In this document: positions 27,601 through 40,000 of the stretch, piece after piece
Numbering within the stretch: position 1 is the first letter of the stretch
Layout of the letters: each line of letters opens with the position of its first letter
The notes under the pieces: generated by a model
The model's input: only the letters and a program-made list of their open reading frames with translations
What the model was told of the DNA's origin: nothing
The model's database searches: none
Translations under genes and position numbers: made by a program
Assembly: GCA_013397115.1 (NCBI GenBank)
Contig: VWZW01001752.1
Span: 124,001-188,000 of the forward strand
Origin: Edolisoma coerulescens
Taxonomy: Eukaryota > Chordata > Aves > Passeriformes > Campephagidae
Direction of reading: 5' to 3'
Length of the DNA stretch: 64,000 nt

Positions 27601-29405
27601 ATGCCTACACGTAGATGAAACACAAAAGACAGGCTCTAGAAGAGCACTGTATAGTATGAGATTGCAGAATGGAAAATAACAAAACTAAATTTTACAGGAT
27701 GGAAAAACTTTTAAGTACTGAAGACTAATTTTCACCAATTTTGTCTGCCTGCTATGAAACTGAAATACAAACTGTATACTAGACCTACTATTCTACTTTG
27801 AACTTTTTTCTGATCTTCTAGGATATTTTCAGGTATTATTTGGATTGGGGGATTTTATTTGTTGAGATTTTTTTAAATGAGAGCAAAAGAAGATTAAGAA
27901 GAACATGAAAGAGTCATTTCTGTTCCTAAAGTATGCATACCTTTAAAAAAAAAAAAAAGAAATCATTAGGTTTGAAAGGAACTCAACCCAAACAGATGAT
28001 AAGGAATTATAAACTGTTTCGAATAGGCATTCCAGTCAGTAAATCTGAGTTGTTCCGAATATAATTACCTTCTTAAGGCTTAGTATTCTGTTGTTAATCA
28101 AATGAAATAAAAAACAAGTTAACTCTAGGTAGTTCTGCAAATCTGGCTTAAAAAGAAAAGTATTATCAATAGCTATAGTTCATCTTATCTCAAAGAAATC
28201 TATCAGGTAACCAACACATCAAAGGACTTGCACTGTGGTTCTATCCTACTCTGTTTTTAATTTTAATTATGAGGTTTTTCTCTGCAGAAAGCAATTCTAA
28301 AGAACTGAAACAATTTATTTTAAAGGCTATAAACCTATATCAGAAGAATTCTGAGTCATACATACTGAAATGCAGAATATCCTAACACCTCACAGCTTGC
28401 AAGAGGCACATACACAACCCTTTTCTAGGTAAGGAGTCTTTCTGGAAAACAGCTTTGCAAAATAACATCTGAAATGAATTTCTCACAATTAGTAACTGCA
28501 TAATCTTATGTTAAAGAAGAAAGAAGTCTTTTTTTGACCAAATGATGGCGAAAAAGCATCATTCTCTAATACCTGCCTAAGAGACATATTTTGAATTTCC
28601 CATATTGCAAATACTGAGAAATAAATAATGTTGCAAGTAGAAGTAAAAAGAACTACACATTTTTTGCCACATGCAGGAAAGAACTCATGTGGAAATGTTA
28701 AGATGGGGAGAAAAGAGTGTCAAACACACATTTTCAGACTTACTTCTTTTTCTGTAAAAAGTTATAGTACCTCACTGTTAGAAACTATTTCACTTGTTCT
28801 GAAACTACCTGTCTTCTGAGCTCTGCTATGCACCACAAAGTTAAAGAAAATCTTTATTTCCTTAAAGATGTGTCAGCATATTTCAGGAAACAAAAACATT
28901 TATGACAGTTTGCATTATTACATTTCTTTACTATACTGTCTGCCATGACCTTCAGTACGGATCATCTGCAAGATTTTGATGTTATCATCCCAGATTCAAA
29001 ACAAATTGAAATGATGCATAGAAAATATTCTGATTTACAATGATCAGTAAGAGTTACTTAGAAGAAAGTTAAACCAACAAAACATGTGGAGCCTTAGCTT
29101 AATCTAGGTACAGAACTGGTATTCCCGAATTGAGAATTGCATTTTTTACTTTATTTTTTATTTAATGCAGCCAATATTTCAAGTCATCATGCCTGCGTGC
29201 AAAGTTGAGTGTTTCATAAACAGCTTCACTTCGTCCCGGGTAATGTCATGCGAGCATTCTCTTTTCTTATTGAATATGGCAGAGATCAGAAGCATGCTCT
29301 ACGTCTCTTGTTGAATAATAAGCACATATCTAGAAGGGGAGGTAGGGACCTGTGGTCAGATTTCAGAAAGCATGTCTGTCCCTGGTTCAATGTTTAAAAG
29401 GCCAC

Positions 29406-29433
29406 AGAGGGAAAGTCATTTTGCTTTCCCTCT
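29406..29433. other. Perfect 10-bp inverted repeat
   Basis: AGAGGGAAAG at 29406-29415 and its exact reverse complement CTTTCCCTCT at 29424-29433 are separated by eight bases. The arms are purine/pyrimidine biased. The hairpin is too short for a canonical microRNA precursor, and no role is assigned. Confidence 0.8.
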
Positions 29434-32400
29434 CTTGAAATAACTCCTAGTATTGGCGATGCAGCACATAGCTGCAGGATGATGTCTCCCACCAAGAAAT
29501 GCTCTGGATGTGAATCCCCTTAAATGAAATATAGTACCTGTAACTTCCAAAAGCCTGCTTAACTGAAAAGATCTGTGGCTTCTACTCTGATTTTAATCTA
29601 TGTGCTGCGTTCACATGTTAAAGGAGCATTTAGAACTTAACTGCTCATTTTTACCTGATATCTGGATGTCACCAGAGCACAGATTTCCAGATGAAATGGT
29701 TTTATAACTGTGAATCTTAGCGTAGACTCACAGGTAACTTTGTGATTCAAAACACAGAGTAAGGTAGATGCAGGGAGATTAGCTTCCTGAAACTGCTTCT
29801 TAGGCACATCTGCCTAAATCCCACTGCCAGAGCCAAAAATAGATGATCTCGAACTCTACCATTTACCTTAATAAACCAATCAAAAAGTCTTTGTCTGGCA
29901 CCAAAACTGTCAAAACTGTGCTAAGGTTTTTAATTTGAAAATGGCAATGTCTAGAGCCGCTCTATGACACAAATCATAATGCTGTTAATTAAACTCTAAA
30001 GCAAATACTAAATTTTGAGCTGCAATAATTACCAACATTTTCTCTAGGGCTCAATATCAAGTACTTATTTCAATTAATTAACTGGTATGACACCTTCAAT
30101 AGTATTTCAAAAAAAGAGGTGGTTAAAATTCAGCTGAATTTATTAATGAAAACTTTGCCCCCTCAAAAGACTGAAACTTAGCTTATCATCACCTTGTTCT
30201 CAAGAGATTAATAGCATGAAGTCCATAGCTATCATCTCTCCTTGCAAAATATTCAATATCCTGCAATAAAGCCTTTTAAAGTAAATATAAGATGACAACT
30301 GATTAGAGATCTGTCAGCTTGAGCAGGAAGACATGACACTTTGTTTCTAGCTGAATTTCAAGTCCGTTACTTACGATAATTGCACAAATGAAACTCTTGC
30401 ATATTTTTCCACAATGTGAAAGCTATGAGCAAATAAGGGCTGTCATACACTTGTTAACGTGATCTAAAAGTAACACAATGAACACAGAACATTTGATTGG
30501 CCAACTGTTCCTTTTGTGAACTAATATCCTGCTTTTTGCTAAACATTTTGAAAGGCTCTGAGGGATGTGCATCCATCATGATGGCTCGTGAAAAGCAATT
30601 GTACCTCTGTTCAAGACATCATCTACTTTCTTCAGCTCATCACTAGATTCCCAACAGTAGTCAACAACTTGCTAACCAATATGATTGAACATGAGCTGCA
30701 GGAACATTAGAAGTCTGACTAAACTGATATTCATTTAGTATTTCCCATCAATCCAACAGACAAATTACATCAGGAGTTTCATTACTTTAACTCTTCAAAT
30801 TTTGTCAGAGAATGTAGTGCTATCAGTCAGGATGTACATTTAAACCTCCATAAGCATCACTAATTCAGTTACTTGGAGGCAGTGTAATGTCAGTATTATT
30901 TGATACACATAAACCCAATAAAACAAATATTTGCAGAAATACTCAGACTCAGTTTCTCTGGCCAGAAGGTCCTGTTATGATCTTCCAGCTAGTTTCTTGA
31001 AGGCATAAATTGAAGATTTTCCCCCTCCCAGAAGCAAGATAAAAAGTTTGTCTTCTAGAAAAGAATGTGGTTTAGACTCCCAAGAAATGTTAAGTTTATT
31101 ACATCCCTCTGGTGAACTGTTATAATTACCCTTTCTCTTCCTCCTTGGAAGAGCTTGTTTAGTCTATATGTACCGGAAACATACAAAACTGGAAAACCTG
31201 TCTTATCATATAAGCATACCTATTGCAGTGTCTTTCCCCTTTCCTCTTTACTATCTTATATAATGAAGAAACTCCCCCCTTCTAAAAAGTTATCATTGCT
31301 GAAAAAGGATCTGTTGTAATATATTTCCCTAGGTTAATAGAAAGTTTTAACCTGGTAAGCAATTTTGAGACCTTGGTGCATTTTTTCGGGCTCTAAAAAG
31401 TATTTGTAAACAAAGACTTACATTGTTGGCTGCAGTTTTATTTCCAAAAGAACTCAAGATCTTTAGAATGCTTTTTTTCTCCTTAAAACCAAAGCTTTCC
31501 TCCCATTTGGGAAAGATGAACATCTTAATTGCCCATTTTATCATACATACCTTCTTGAAATATTTTTTCAACTTTTATTTGCGTAAATTGTTTTTCTATT
31601 TTTCTTACCCCTTTGTTGTGTCTGAGCTACACAGTGCTACAACAGCTTACATGATAGACAATAGATTTTAAGTGCTCTTAAATGTCTACCATTGTTCTCT
31701 ACTACTAAGTTTAAAAAAAAAAGAAAAAAAAAGAAAAAAGAGAAGCAAATAATAAAAGGAAAGATAGTGGTAGTTCCATCACTGATTAGTCTGAAAGCCT
31801 TATTGCACTGTTACAGTGCTCATAGTACAACGGATTTACTATAACTATTCATTTATGAAAGGCATGGTATCTGAACACTATAGTGTACAAAATTCATACA
31901 TAGTGTATAAAAATTGATTCATACATACCTCATTAAAAAAAAACAAACAGCAATCTAACTGTTTTTCTTTTAATTTAAAGTTTCCTTTAGAATTTTATGC
32001 TTAAATAAAACACTGTTTTTTACCTGTGGATATTAATATATGTTTGATTATTTTCAATTTCACTGAGTAAAACAAAATCTGCTGCTTAGAGCAAATAAAT
32101 ACAAAATACAGTTTTTCAGGGAATAATAAAACTGGACAGAGAGGCAAAAGCTATTAAAAGCTTTTAATTTATAACTAGCAATTAAGAACTGTTTTTCTCA
32201 AATACATAAATGTTCTCCAGACAATATGCTGAACGTTGTAGTTACACATTCATTTTTGTCAGTTTCTAGACATAAAAGCCGCTCTGCCACAAACATATTT
32301 CTGCTACATTATACTATATGAAATAATCGGCATTTTATTCATAATGTTTAGCAATATATTAGATTGTATAAATATAAAAAAAGCCTTTTCAAACAACATT

Positions 32401-35296
32401 GCAATCAGATTCTGTAAAACCATGTGGGGTAGTATCATCTGACAGATATGAAATCTGAAAACAAGATTCTCTATGCCTGTACTAAATAAAATCACAAGCA
32501 AACATGTTTCACGACCACATTTTAAATGGCTCTCTCTTGTCCCTCTACCAACAAATATACACACTTCCTATAACCTAGTTCTGTGTTTGTTTCTAACTTT
32601 TCTCTACACTGGCGTATTTTTCGCTTGAGTTGGCACCAGTCAATCAGTACTTTTGTTCTTCAGCTGCTCAAGCGGCAGCGACCAGGGCAGCCACAACAGA
32701 TACAGTTCTGGCAGCTCCTAATGTGTGCCCCTGCCTTTGATTCAGATGCTATTTACAGAGTGTTTACATGTAGACCACGTAGATTTTGTAAAGCTCAAAG
32801 CTTGCATTTTAAATGGAAAGCTTATTAGGCACAGGAGTCTCCCAAATTAAATCATAGTAGGTAGCTACTTAAAATGCTTTGGAAGATAGAATCCAGAGTA
32901 ATATATTTTTATACACAAATAGTGCTAATCTAAAGAAAAAGAGGAAAATGGAATAGGAAATGCAATCAGTGAGATGGACTGGACACGGAAGTTTTATTGT
33001 TACTCCATTTGTCTACTGTAGAAAAAACCCAAACCATTCTTGTCTTAATTTAATCATGTATAGGTAATTGTTAGCATACAGAACAAATAAAAACATGAAA
33101 GCAATTGCCTTAGCTAAATCTCTGGGAGACATATATTGAAAGGGTACAATATATTTCTACTGTTAATTTTTAATTTCTCTCCCAAGAATTCCATACAAAC
33201 CAAGTGGGTCTGCCTTAAAAACCAAGCAGTTTCTTTTCTGTCCCAATTTTTTCTTTCTTTCTTTTTTTTTTTTTTTTTAATCTTTTTCACCTGTGATGCA
33301 GGAATGTAGAGTTTAAAACCCACATTTTTTCTCAGACATGGAAATTATTCCAGGTTGGGTGAATTTCACCTCTAATAACATGGAATTATGTCTAGGAATT
33401 AAACTATGAATCTTATTATCAATATTTCCATTAAAAACTTGTGTGTTTCTATGAAATGCTCTCATTAAGGTGAATTGAATTTGCATTGTACCGCTTCACA
33501 GTTATTGCTGAACTAATCTTTTAACAATTTTCTATTTCCTCTTCAGTCTGCTTGTCTTCAAGTTCTGTACCAATAATATAAGCTTTAGGAAAACAAACTC
33601 CTTATTCCACATTTACATTGCAGCTGCCTCCTCTCTCTGACTTTCTCATCCAGTATTGCAGAGTATTCATTTAAAATAGACATAAGTGCACATTCTGCAA
33701 ATGTGGCCCTGCAACAACCCTGAAAATCCCAGAAATGTTTGCATCCATATCATTTTATTCAGAGCAGAATGCTACTAACAGAGTTACCATTTCACTATGG
33801 TCTTAGTGCACATAGTTCAAAAACGTGAGAAAAAGAGAAAATATTACAGGCTGAATTTGAAAAATCTGCTTTAGGCTGCACTTAAATTCTCTTTACTAAG
33901 ACTCAAAATGTCCTTGGAACGTATATCCCTGAAACACGAGAAGGTTGAACAAAGAAGTAAAATTTGATCGTTAAAGATAAATGTAACAAGTCTTTAAATT
34001 TCTACATTTTGTTTTGTTAAAAATTTTAGTTCCAATGTGCTTTAAGCTGTTTGGCATTATTAATGGATGATATTTTTGTAGCCTTAAGGTTTCATAACTG
34101 ATAATATTGAAAAAATATTGCCTTAAAATTTGGATTATTAATTTCAGATTATTTTCATCATTCCAGAGCATGCCAGAATTCCAAATTTCTTTACCAAATT
34201 ATGTTTTTCTGCATATCCTTGTAAGTAAAATAATATCAAATATGCTGGGATGTGCATAAGCAATCTTTTAACATTAAATTACTTGAAACACTTGACTAGT
34301 TGAACATTCCAGGGAATGAAGTAAAGTCTATTTACTGTAACACACACCACAGGAGAGGAAAGAAATTATATTATCATTAGGTTCTTTTTTTGGTGACATC
34401 AGCTTTAAAACCCTGAGTTTTTACATGTGTAATTCAGAGCAATGCCTATGAACACTAGTGTAGGAAAACTCTTATTTTGCACTGCTCTGGAGACAGTGGT
34501 TCAAAATCCAGTACATAATTAAATATATGGGATGGATGTAGCTGAGTGCTTAATGCATGCAAAATTTCCTTTGACAATTCTAGTTTAAATTCACTTTAGT
34601 TCTTATAAATCTTGCAAGAGTATAATGGACTTAACATTTTCTCCAGTACAGCTAATACATTACTTTCATTTCTGATAGCCAACACTGAAACATCTAGGAA
34701 AGACTGGGCTTTTGGTTTGTTTGGGTTTTTTTTCCCCAAATCTTTCAGCTGTAGCCATATGTGTAAGTAGCTGATGACCTAAAAGAATGATCTGTTAATT
34801 TCAGGACAATAATTGCTAGTAAAATTAATCTGCTAAATTCTGACACTATGCCACTAGGATCACAGGTGAATAAATTACTGTGTTAAGAATCGTGTATCTT
34901 AGGTCTGTTAGACATTAATTTCATACATGTCATTTAATTAACAGAAAATGGAAAAAGAAGGAAATTGTCTCCATGTATAACTTCACATTCTCTGTTTTGC
35001 TGACCTGAATCCATAGTTTGTTCCATTGAAACTGAGTGACTTCAGATTTCCATATTTCTTTCTGCTTTTCCAGATTTTTTTCTGCTACTCATATCAATTA
35101 CAAATATAATCTTGAATTCAAAATTAATTTTCCTTTTTTTAAAATTTGAGAATTAGTCTAGCACTTTGACTACCTGTGAATAAATTACTTAATATAAGTG
35201 CATGTTCAAATTTTTACTGTTATAGTACACATATTTAAGTAAATATAAGGGAAAAAATGCCAACTTCCAGATACTTATTTCAGAAAGCTAAAAAAA

Positions 35297-35361
35297 TTCA
35301 TATAATATAAATACATACTATATACTATAAATACATAATATACTTAATATAAATACATAAA
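35297..35361. repeat. AT-rich imperfect tandem repeat
   Basis: Three to four diverged copies of an ATAATATAAATACATA-type unit of about 20 bases. It immediately precedes the LTR fragment at 35.4 kb by about 70 bases. Confidence 0.75.
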
Positions 35362-35424
35362 TAACAACAGCAGAAAAAAACACAAGCACCAGTTTTCAAA
35401 AAACTCCTTGGAAAGTTATGCTTC

Positions 35425-35757
35425 TTTCGACCAGGGTAGAGTTAATATTCTTCACAGTATCTAGCACGTGGCTATGTTTTGGATTTGTGCTGGAAATTCT
35501 CTTCATTATCAACACTGGTTCCCACAGAAATCCTGAACAGCCCCATACCAGTTACTGTGAAGAAAGTTGTCTCTACCCCAGCTAAAACCAGCACAGCAGC
35601 ACAAAGATATGCTGGCTTTTCTTTGCCTATTAAATTGTCTTTATTTCAACCCATGGGTTTTCTCGTGTTTCCTCTTCTGATCCTATCCTCATCCCCCTGG
35701 GGAGATGAGTGAGTGGCTGTGTGGGCCCCAGTTGCCAGCTGGGGTCAAAATACAACA
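35425..35757 (+). mobile_element. Endogenous retrovirus LTR, internally shortened
   Basis: It starts near GACCAGGGTAGAGTTAATAT and continues through CTATGTTTTGGATTTGTGCTG. The 3' part reads CCTATTAAATTGTCTTTATT, then TTCAACCCATGGGTTTTCTC, and ends GTTGCCAGCTGGGGTC...TACAACA at 35757. The ATTAAAYTG, CTTTATYTCAACC and ATGRGTT core is shared with the full-length LTR at 44180-44735, so they are one family. I recognise this as an avian ERVL-type LTR, from memory and without a database check. It is about 330 bases against about 556 for the complete copy, so it has lost internal sequence. The 5' edge is decayed and no exact target duplication was found. Confidence 0.75.
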
Positions 35758-36990
35758 AAAGCAGAGGAAGGACAAATTTTATGTCAATATCCTGTAAACA
35801 AAGCCACATATACAACCTTAACATACCATTTGTGGTTGTAAATTTAAATACTGAAGACATTTTCTTCCTAATGAATTTAATGTGAGTTTTCAGAAGAAAT
35901 AGTACTAGTTAAATTTCCTGATACTTATCAAAAACCCCAACCATTTAAGCAACAAAGCAAACAAAACAATGCAAACAATCATATCATTCCATGTGAAAAT
36001 TTTATCAGCTACAGCAATACTTCCTTCCTAGGTTCTGTTGCCTTTTCTTGGTCTTACACTTAAAAGCCAGACACGGTTATATTTAATTATTTTTAAGGTG
36101 TTCTCTTTTATTTTCTCAAATAAAGGAGAAAATAAAGTTTGCTTGTTCCAGCAGTTTTCTCAAGTTCATTTTCTGCTTTATACTCTAGAATGAACAGAAT
36201 TGCTCCCAAACTCTCTTTAGAGAAAAGTCAGTCATTCCTGTGTAATCAGCAGGACATGCATGTTTCTCAGACCTGCTGAGTTTTACTTTACTTTGTCTCT
36301 TAAATTATTTACAGATTAGTCTATCCTGTAGTCTTTTTTCTTTTCTCCTTTGAAAATAAATCTTTTAGCATTCAATCACCTCTCTCTCAAAACGGAAGCT
36401 TCATTTTTGTTTGCAATATTACATTCCAATTGCAGAAAATTCATTCTAGTTGATCAGTGGACTCGGACTGTCGCCCCATCTCACCGTTGCTGCCTTCTGG
36501 TAGACTGTGTAAGAGGAAACAAGCAGAGGAACACTGCAAAACTACCCCACCTTTAATATTTAACTGGGCTGCTGTTCTTCTCTCTTTGATAAACTCACCT
36601 TTTTCTGTGATATTTAATGTCTAATGTTTGATTTGAAATGTCTTTTTAATGTCTAATAAATGATTTTACAAATCCAATTTCTTATGAGTAGCAAATGCAA
36701 AGTCTATATTGAATCTCATTTTCCACTGTGTCTATTCATAATGACTGCACTCAGAAGAAACAAAGTAAAACTAAATAAGCCAATGATTTTCACAGTTTTT
36801 GTATTTGTTGCTGTAAAGGAGGTTCTGTTTTCATCATAAGGACTAGTGTCTCCAGCATTTGCCAATTCTGCTTTGGCAATGCCTTGTCTCTCATTAGCAA
36901 AAGCCTAGGTAAGCAAAGAACACTTCCTTCTCCAGGGACTTCTCTTATGGTTTTCACCTCTTTCCCATTACCTTTCCAATCAGTAAAAGA
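35758..36990. other. Intron, nothing recognised
   Basis: AT-rich sequence with chance ORFs and no known repeat. Confidence 0.5.
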
Positions 36991-37079
36991 AAATGAAATG
37001 AAATGAAATGAAATGAAATGAAATGAATAAAATAAAATAAAATAAAATAAAATAAAATAAAATAAAATAAAATAAAATG
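36991..37079 (-). repeat. Composite pentanucleotide microsatellite, (TTTTA)10(TTTCA)7 on the gene strand
   Basis: On the plus strand there are seven exact AAATG units (36991-37025) followed by ten exact AATAA units (37026-37075), then one further AAATG. On the minus strand, which is the sense strand of the protocadherin gene, this reads TTTTA units followed by TTTCA units. The tract is pure, which suggests it is young or actively changing. It explains the phenylalanine/tyrosine-rich minus-strand ORF across it, which is not a gene. Confidence 0.95.
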
Positions 37080-40000
37080 AGATGGAGAGGAAAATTATGG
37101 TTTGCAACAACATTTCAGGAAAAGTTCTCTGAATTGTAGTGTGAGAAGAGATTCAGAATGCCCCTGCTAATATTCAACTTTTCTCATTAGGAATTCAGAA
37201 CTATCAGCATTCAGAATTTTTTCTTTCTTCTGCATCTGTCACTGTTAACTTAGCCTTTTTTTAAATACATACATTTAAAAAAGTATTTCTTTGAAAAAAA
37301 AGTGTGGTTATTGTTTGCTTATTTGTTTGGGTTTTTTTGTCTAAACTCCTGCAACATGTTTTTGTTTTATAACAAAGCAGATTTGCCTCCCTGTGGTTCA
37401 GTAATATCTTTGAGCATCAAGAATGCTAAAAAGAAAATGCTTCACACACGGAAGGCAGAGGGGAAAACAGGTGTGAGAACTCCAAGCATGTCACATGGAA
37501 GAGCTTTTCCAGTGCTAGTAGAAATGATTCACTTAGGGGAAAAAAACAAGTTAAAAACAAACCAGAAAAAATAAAATACCCAAGCCAGGAGATAGGTATG
37601 TCTCATGTCTGTGCCTTTAAAAACTCAAATGACACCATGAGGAAAACAGCTTTGCTCTCTTCACTCTGCAGTGTATGCAGAAAGTGTGCATGAAAACATG
37701 TCAGGCTTGTGTAATACTGTGCATATAATTACATCGTAAAGAACTGGTACCTGCCACTATCTGAGCTTCATTAAGATCTCTTCATGCCAGATTCCCAACC
37801 TAACTCTCCTGTGCAAATGCTGAGCATTTCTGGATATCATTATGTACTAATTAAGCAAAGTAAAAGAGAAAGTTGTACATGTCCTCATAGTACATCCTGA
37901 CACCTTCATTTCTGAAGCTTATCTCTGATTTTCATTGATTTTTCTAGCATAGTACCCTGAAATAGCAAAAAAAAAAAAAAAAAAAAAAGCAGGGAGTTAA
38001 GAAACAGTTATCCTGAAGTTTCTTACCTTTAGAATATCAGCAGTAAGGGAACAGAAATTCAGATATACTCAGGAACCATGAATATAAATGATCAAGTACT
38101 TGTGAAACTTCAGTGGTGCCTCTCTAAACTAAAATGTAATGCACATTATATGATCTGAGTTCAAAAGCTCTGGTGATGAGTAAAGGCACCCTTTGAGAGC
38201 TTGGCAGTGAGACCCTTGTGGAGATATCAACACGACACCATGCTAGTTGGGCAAATCAAAATTATTTGTTACTTCTTCCTTAACTCAGGAGAAGAATCAA
38301 GGCATGAATTCAAATGACTTTCAGGTTTCTAGGAAAATCCACTTCAGTGCCACATTTAATTTTACTTTTCTGTCATATCAGTTTTCAAGGAACAGAACTA
38401 AAGTCCATTCCAGATCACTCTTCTTACAGGGCTGTTGCCTTGGCATTTGGTTACTACTGCTTTAACTTTGGGGCATGAGCTATTTTGAAAACCGTAATCT
38501 GAGACAATACACAAACTAAAAGTGAAACCCCAGTGTCCCAGAACTTGAAATAGACAATGGGAATATGTAGAGTTCAGAGATCATCCATGGGACCCTAGCC
38601 CTGCAGACATGTTGACACACTCTGCACCAGAGCTTTGTATGCTGCCTTAATCAAGCATTTCTTTTCTTTTTATTGGTTGCAATAAAAGAACCAAAGCAGC
38701 AAAGGGGTAAAGTAATTGAAGGTGCAAATGCTGAGCCAACCAGAAAACTGCAACCCAGAACTTCAAATGTTAAAAAGGAAAGATCACCACTACACACAAG
38801 CACAGGTTATTCTTTTACATTTTTTTATCACCATGGAGAATGCCACTAATTCTTCATTTCCTCCATCATATTAAAAATCATCTTCTAATCTGTATTTACA
38901 AAGGCTTTATATGGTGAATTTGATATCTCTACCTTAAAATGAAAAATCCAGAGAATAATGGACTGAACTTTATCAACAAAAGTTGTCTGCAAAGGGTTGG
39001 AAGTATATGTGATTGGATATTATGTATCATGCCCTCTTTAAAACAAGCTGCTGAACTAGAATCTGTACTGTACAGTGACTTTTGTAGTTTATTCCTACTG
39101 TGTCCTCCAAAAGAGAGCATTTTGAAATGCTCATGCATAACACAGCAATAAAACTTCAGTAAAGTGGAGCAGGATGGAGAGGCAAAAATAAAGATGTATA
39201 TTAGAGAAAAACATTCCCATGCTATAAATGTATCAGAGGTAAAATATTGGTTTCCCTTCTGTCCAGTCACACAAAATAACCTAATTCATCAAAATGCTGA
39301 CTGTATACACCATAAGACTGAATACCAGATTATTCTTTTATTACACTCACTTGTGTTTTATTTTAAAACGTATTATATTTTATTCACATGACTTTTACTC
39401 TCCCTTTTCTATTCTTTGTAGCCAATGGTTTAGTAACAACCGTTAGTAAGATCAGGGCTGTAAGACAGAATTTGTACAAATAAATTTGAAATACATTATC
39501 TCATCTTTTTTTAAAAAAATTGTATTTGTGGAGATGTCAATCTGTTTGAAAACGTGAGTTAAAATATTTGCCTTGGTGAAAGAGTATATGTACTGAAAAT
39601 ATGCAAAATTCATATTATACATGCTCAGGTGGTTTTTTAAATACATATATCAGATATATAACCATCCACAGGGGTGGCAGATATCACAGAATCCACCTGT
39701 AGTCTGGATGAATGCCTGCAGACTTCAGCAGTGTGATATAAGGAGGACATGGAGAGAGAAGTTCTAGGGAGAAGAGCACTTGGAAATAATGAAGATGGCT
39801 TCGAGTGAATATATAGGTAAATGAGATAACACTGTCTAAGCCACATCCCTGACCCCACAAAGGGAATTAATTTCCTAGTTTTCTACACATACTTAAATTA
39901 AAGAGTTCAGATCCTAATCTGATTTTTCTTTTTTTAAAAGCAATGAAGCCTTTCAGTCTCCAGAATTGTTTGAGATCATGACTCATAAATGCCTGAATAA

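Larger units (their letters stand above)
21669..35424. other. Intron, largely featureless
   Basis: Nearly 14 kb of AT-rich sequence without a recognised transposon, RNA gene or well-supported exon. It holds short AT/TA microsatellites (near 24215-24242), A-rich tracts (near 27945, 31712-31740 and 33262 on opposite strands) and a strong 10-bp hairpin at 29406-29433. A 94-codon plus-strand ORF at 23809-24093 has non-repetitive composition but no recognisable domain. Confidence 0.5.

Noticed and set aside
35479..35860. Two opposed ORFs of 76-77 codons
   Set aside because: They lie across the shortened LTR and do not match a protein family.
36790..37113. 107-codon minus-strand ORF
   Set aside because: Its Phe/Tyr/Ile-rich core is just the translation of the pentanucleotide microsatellite.
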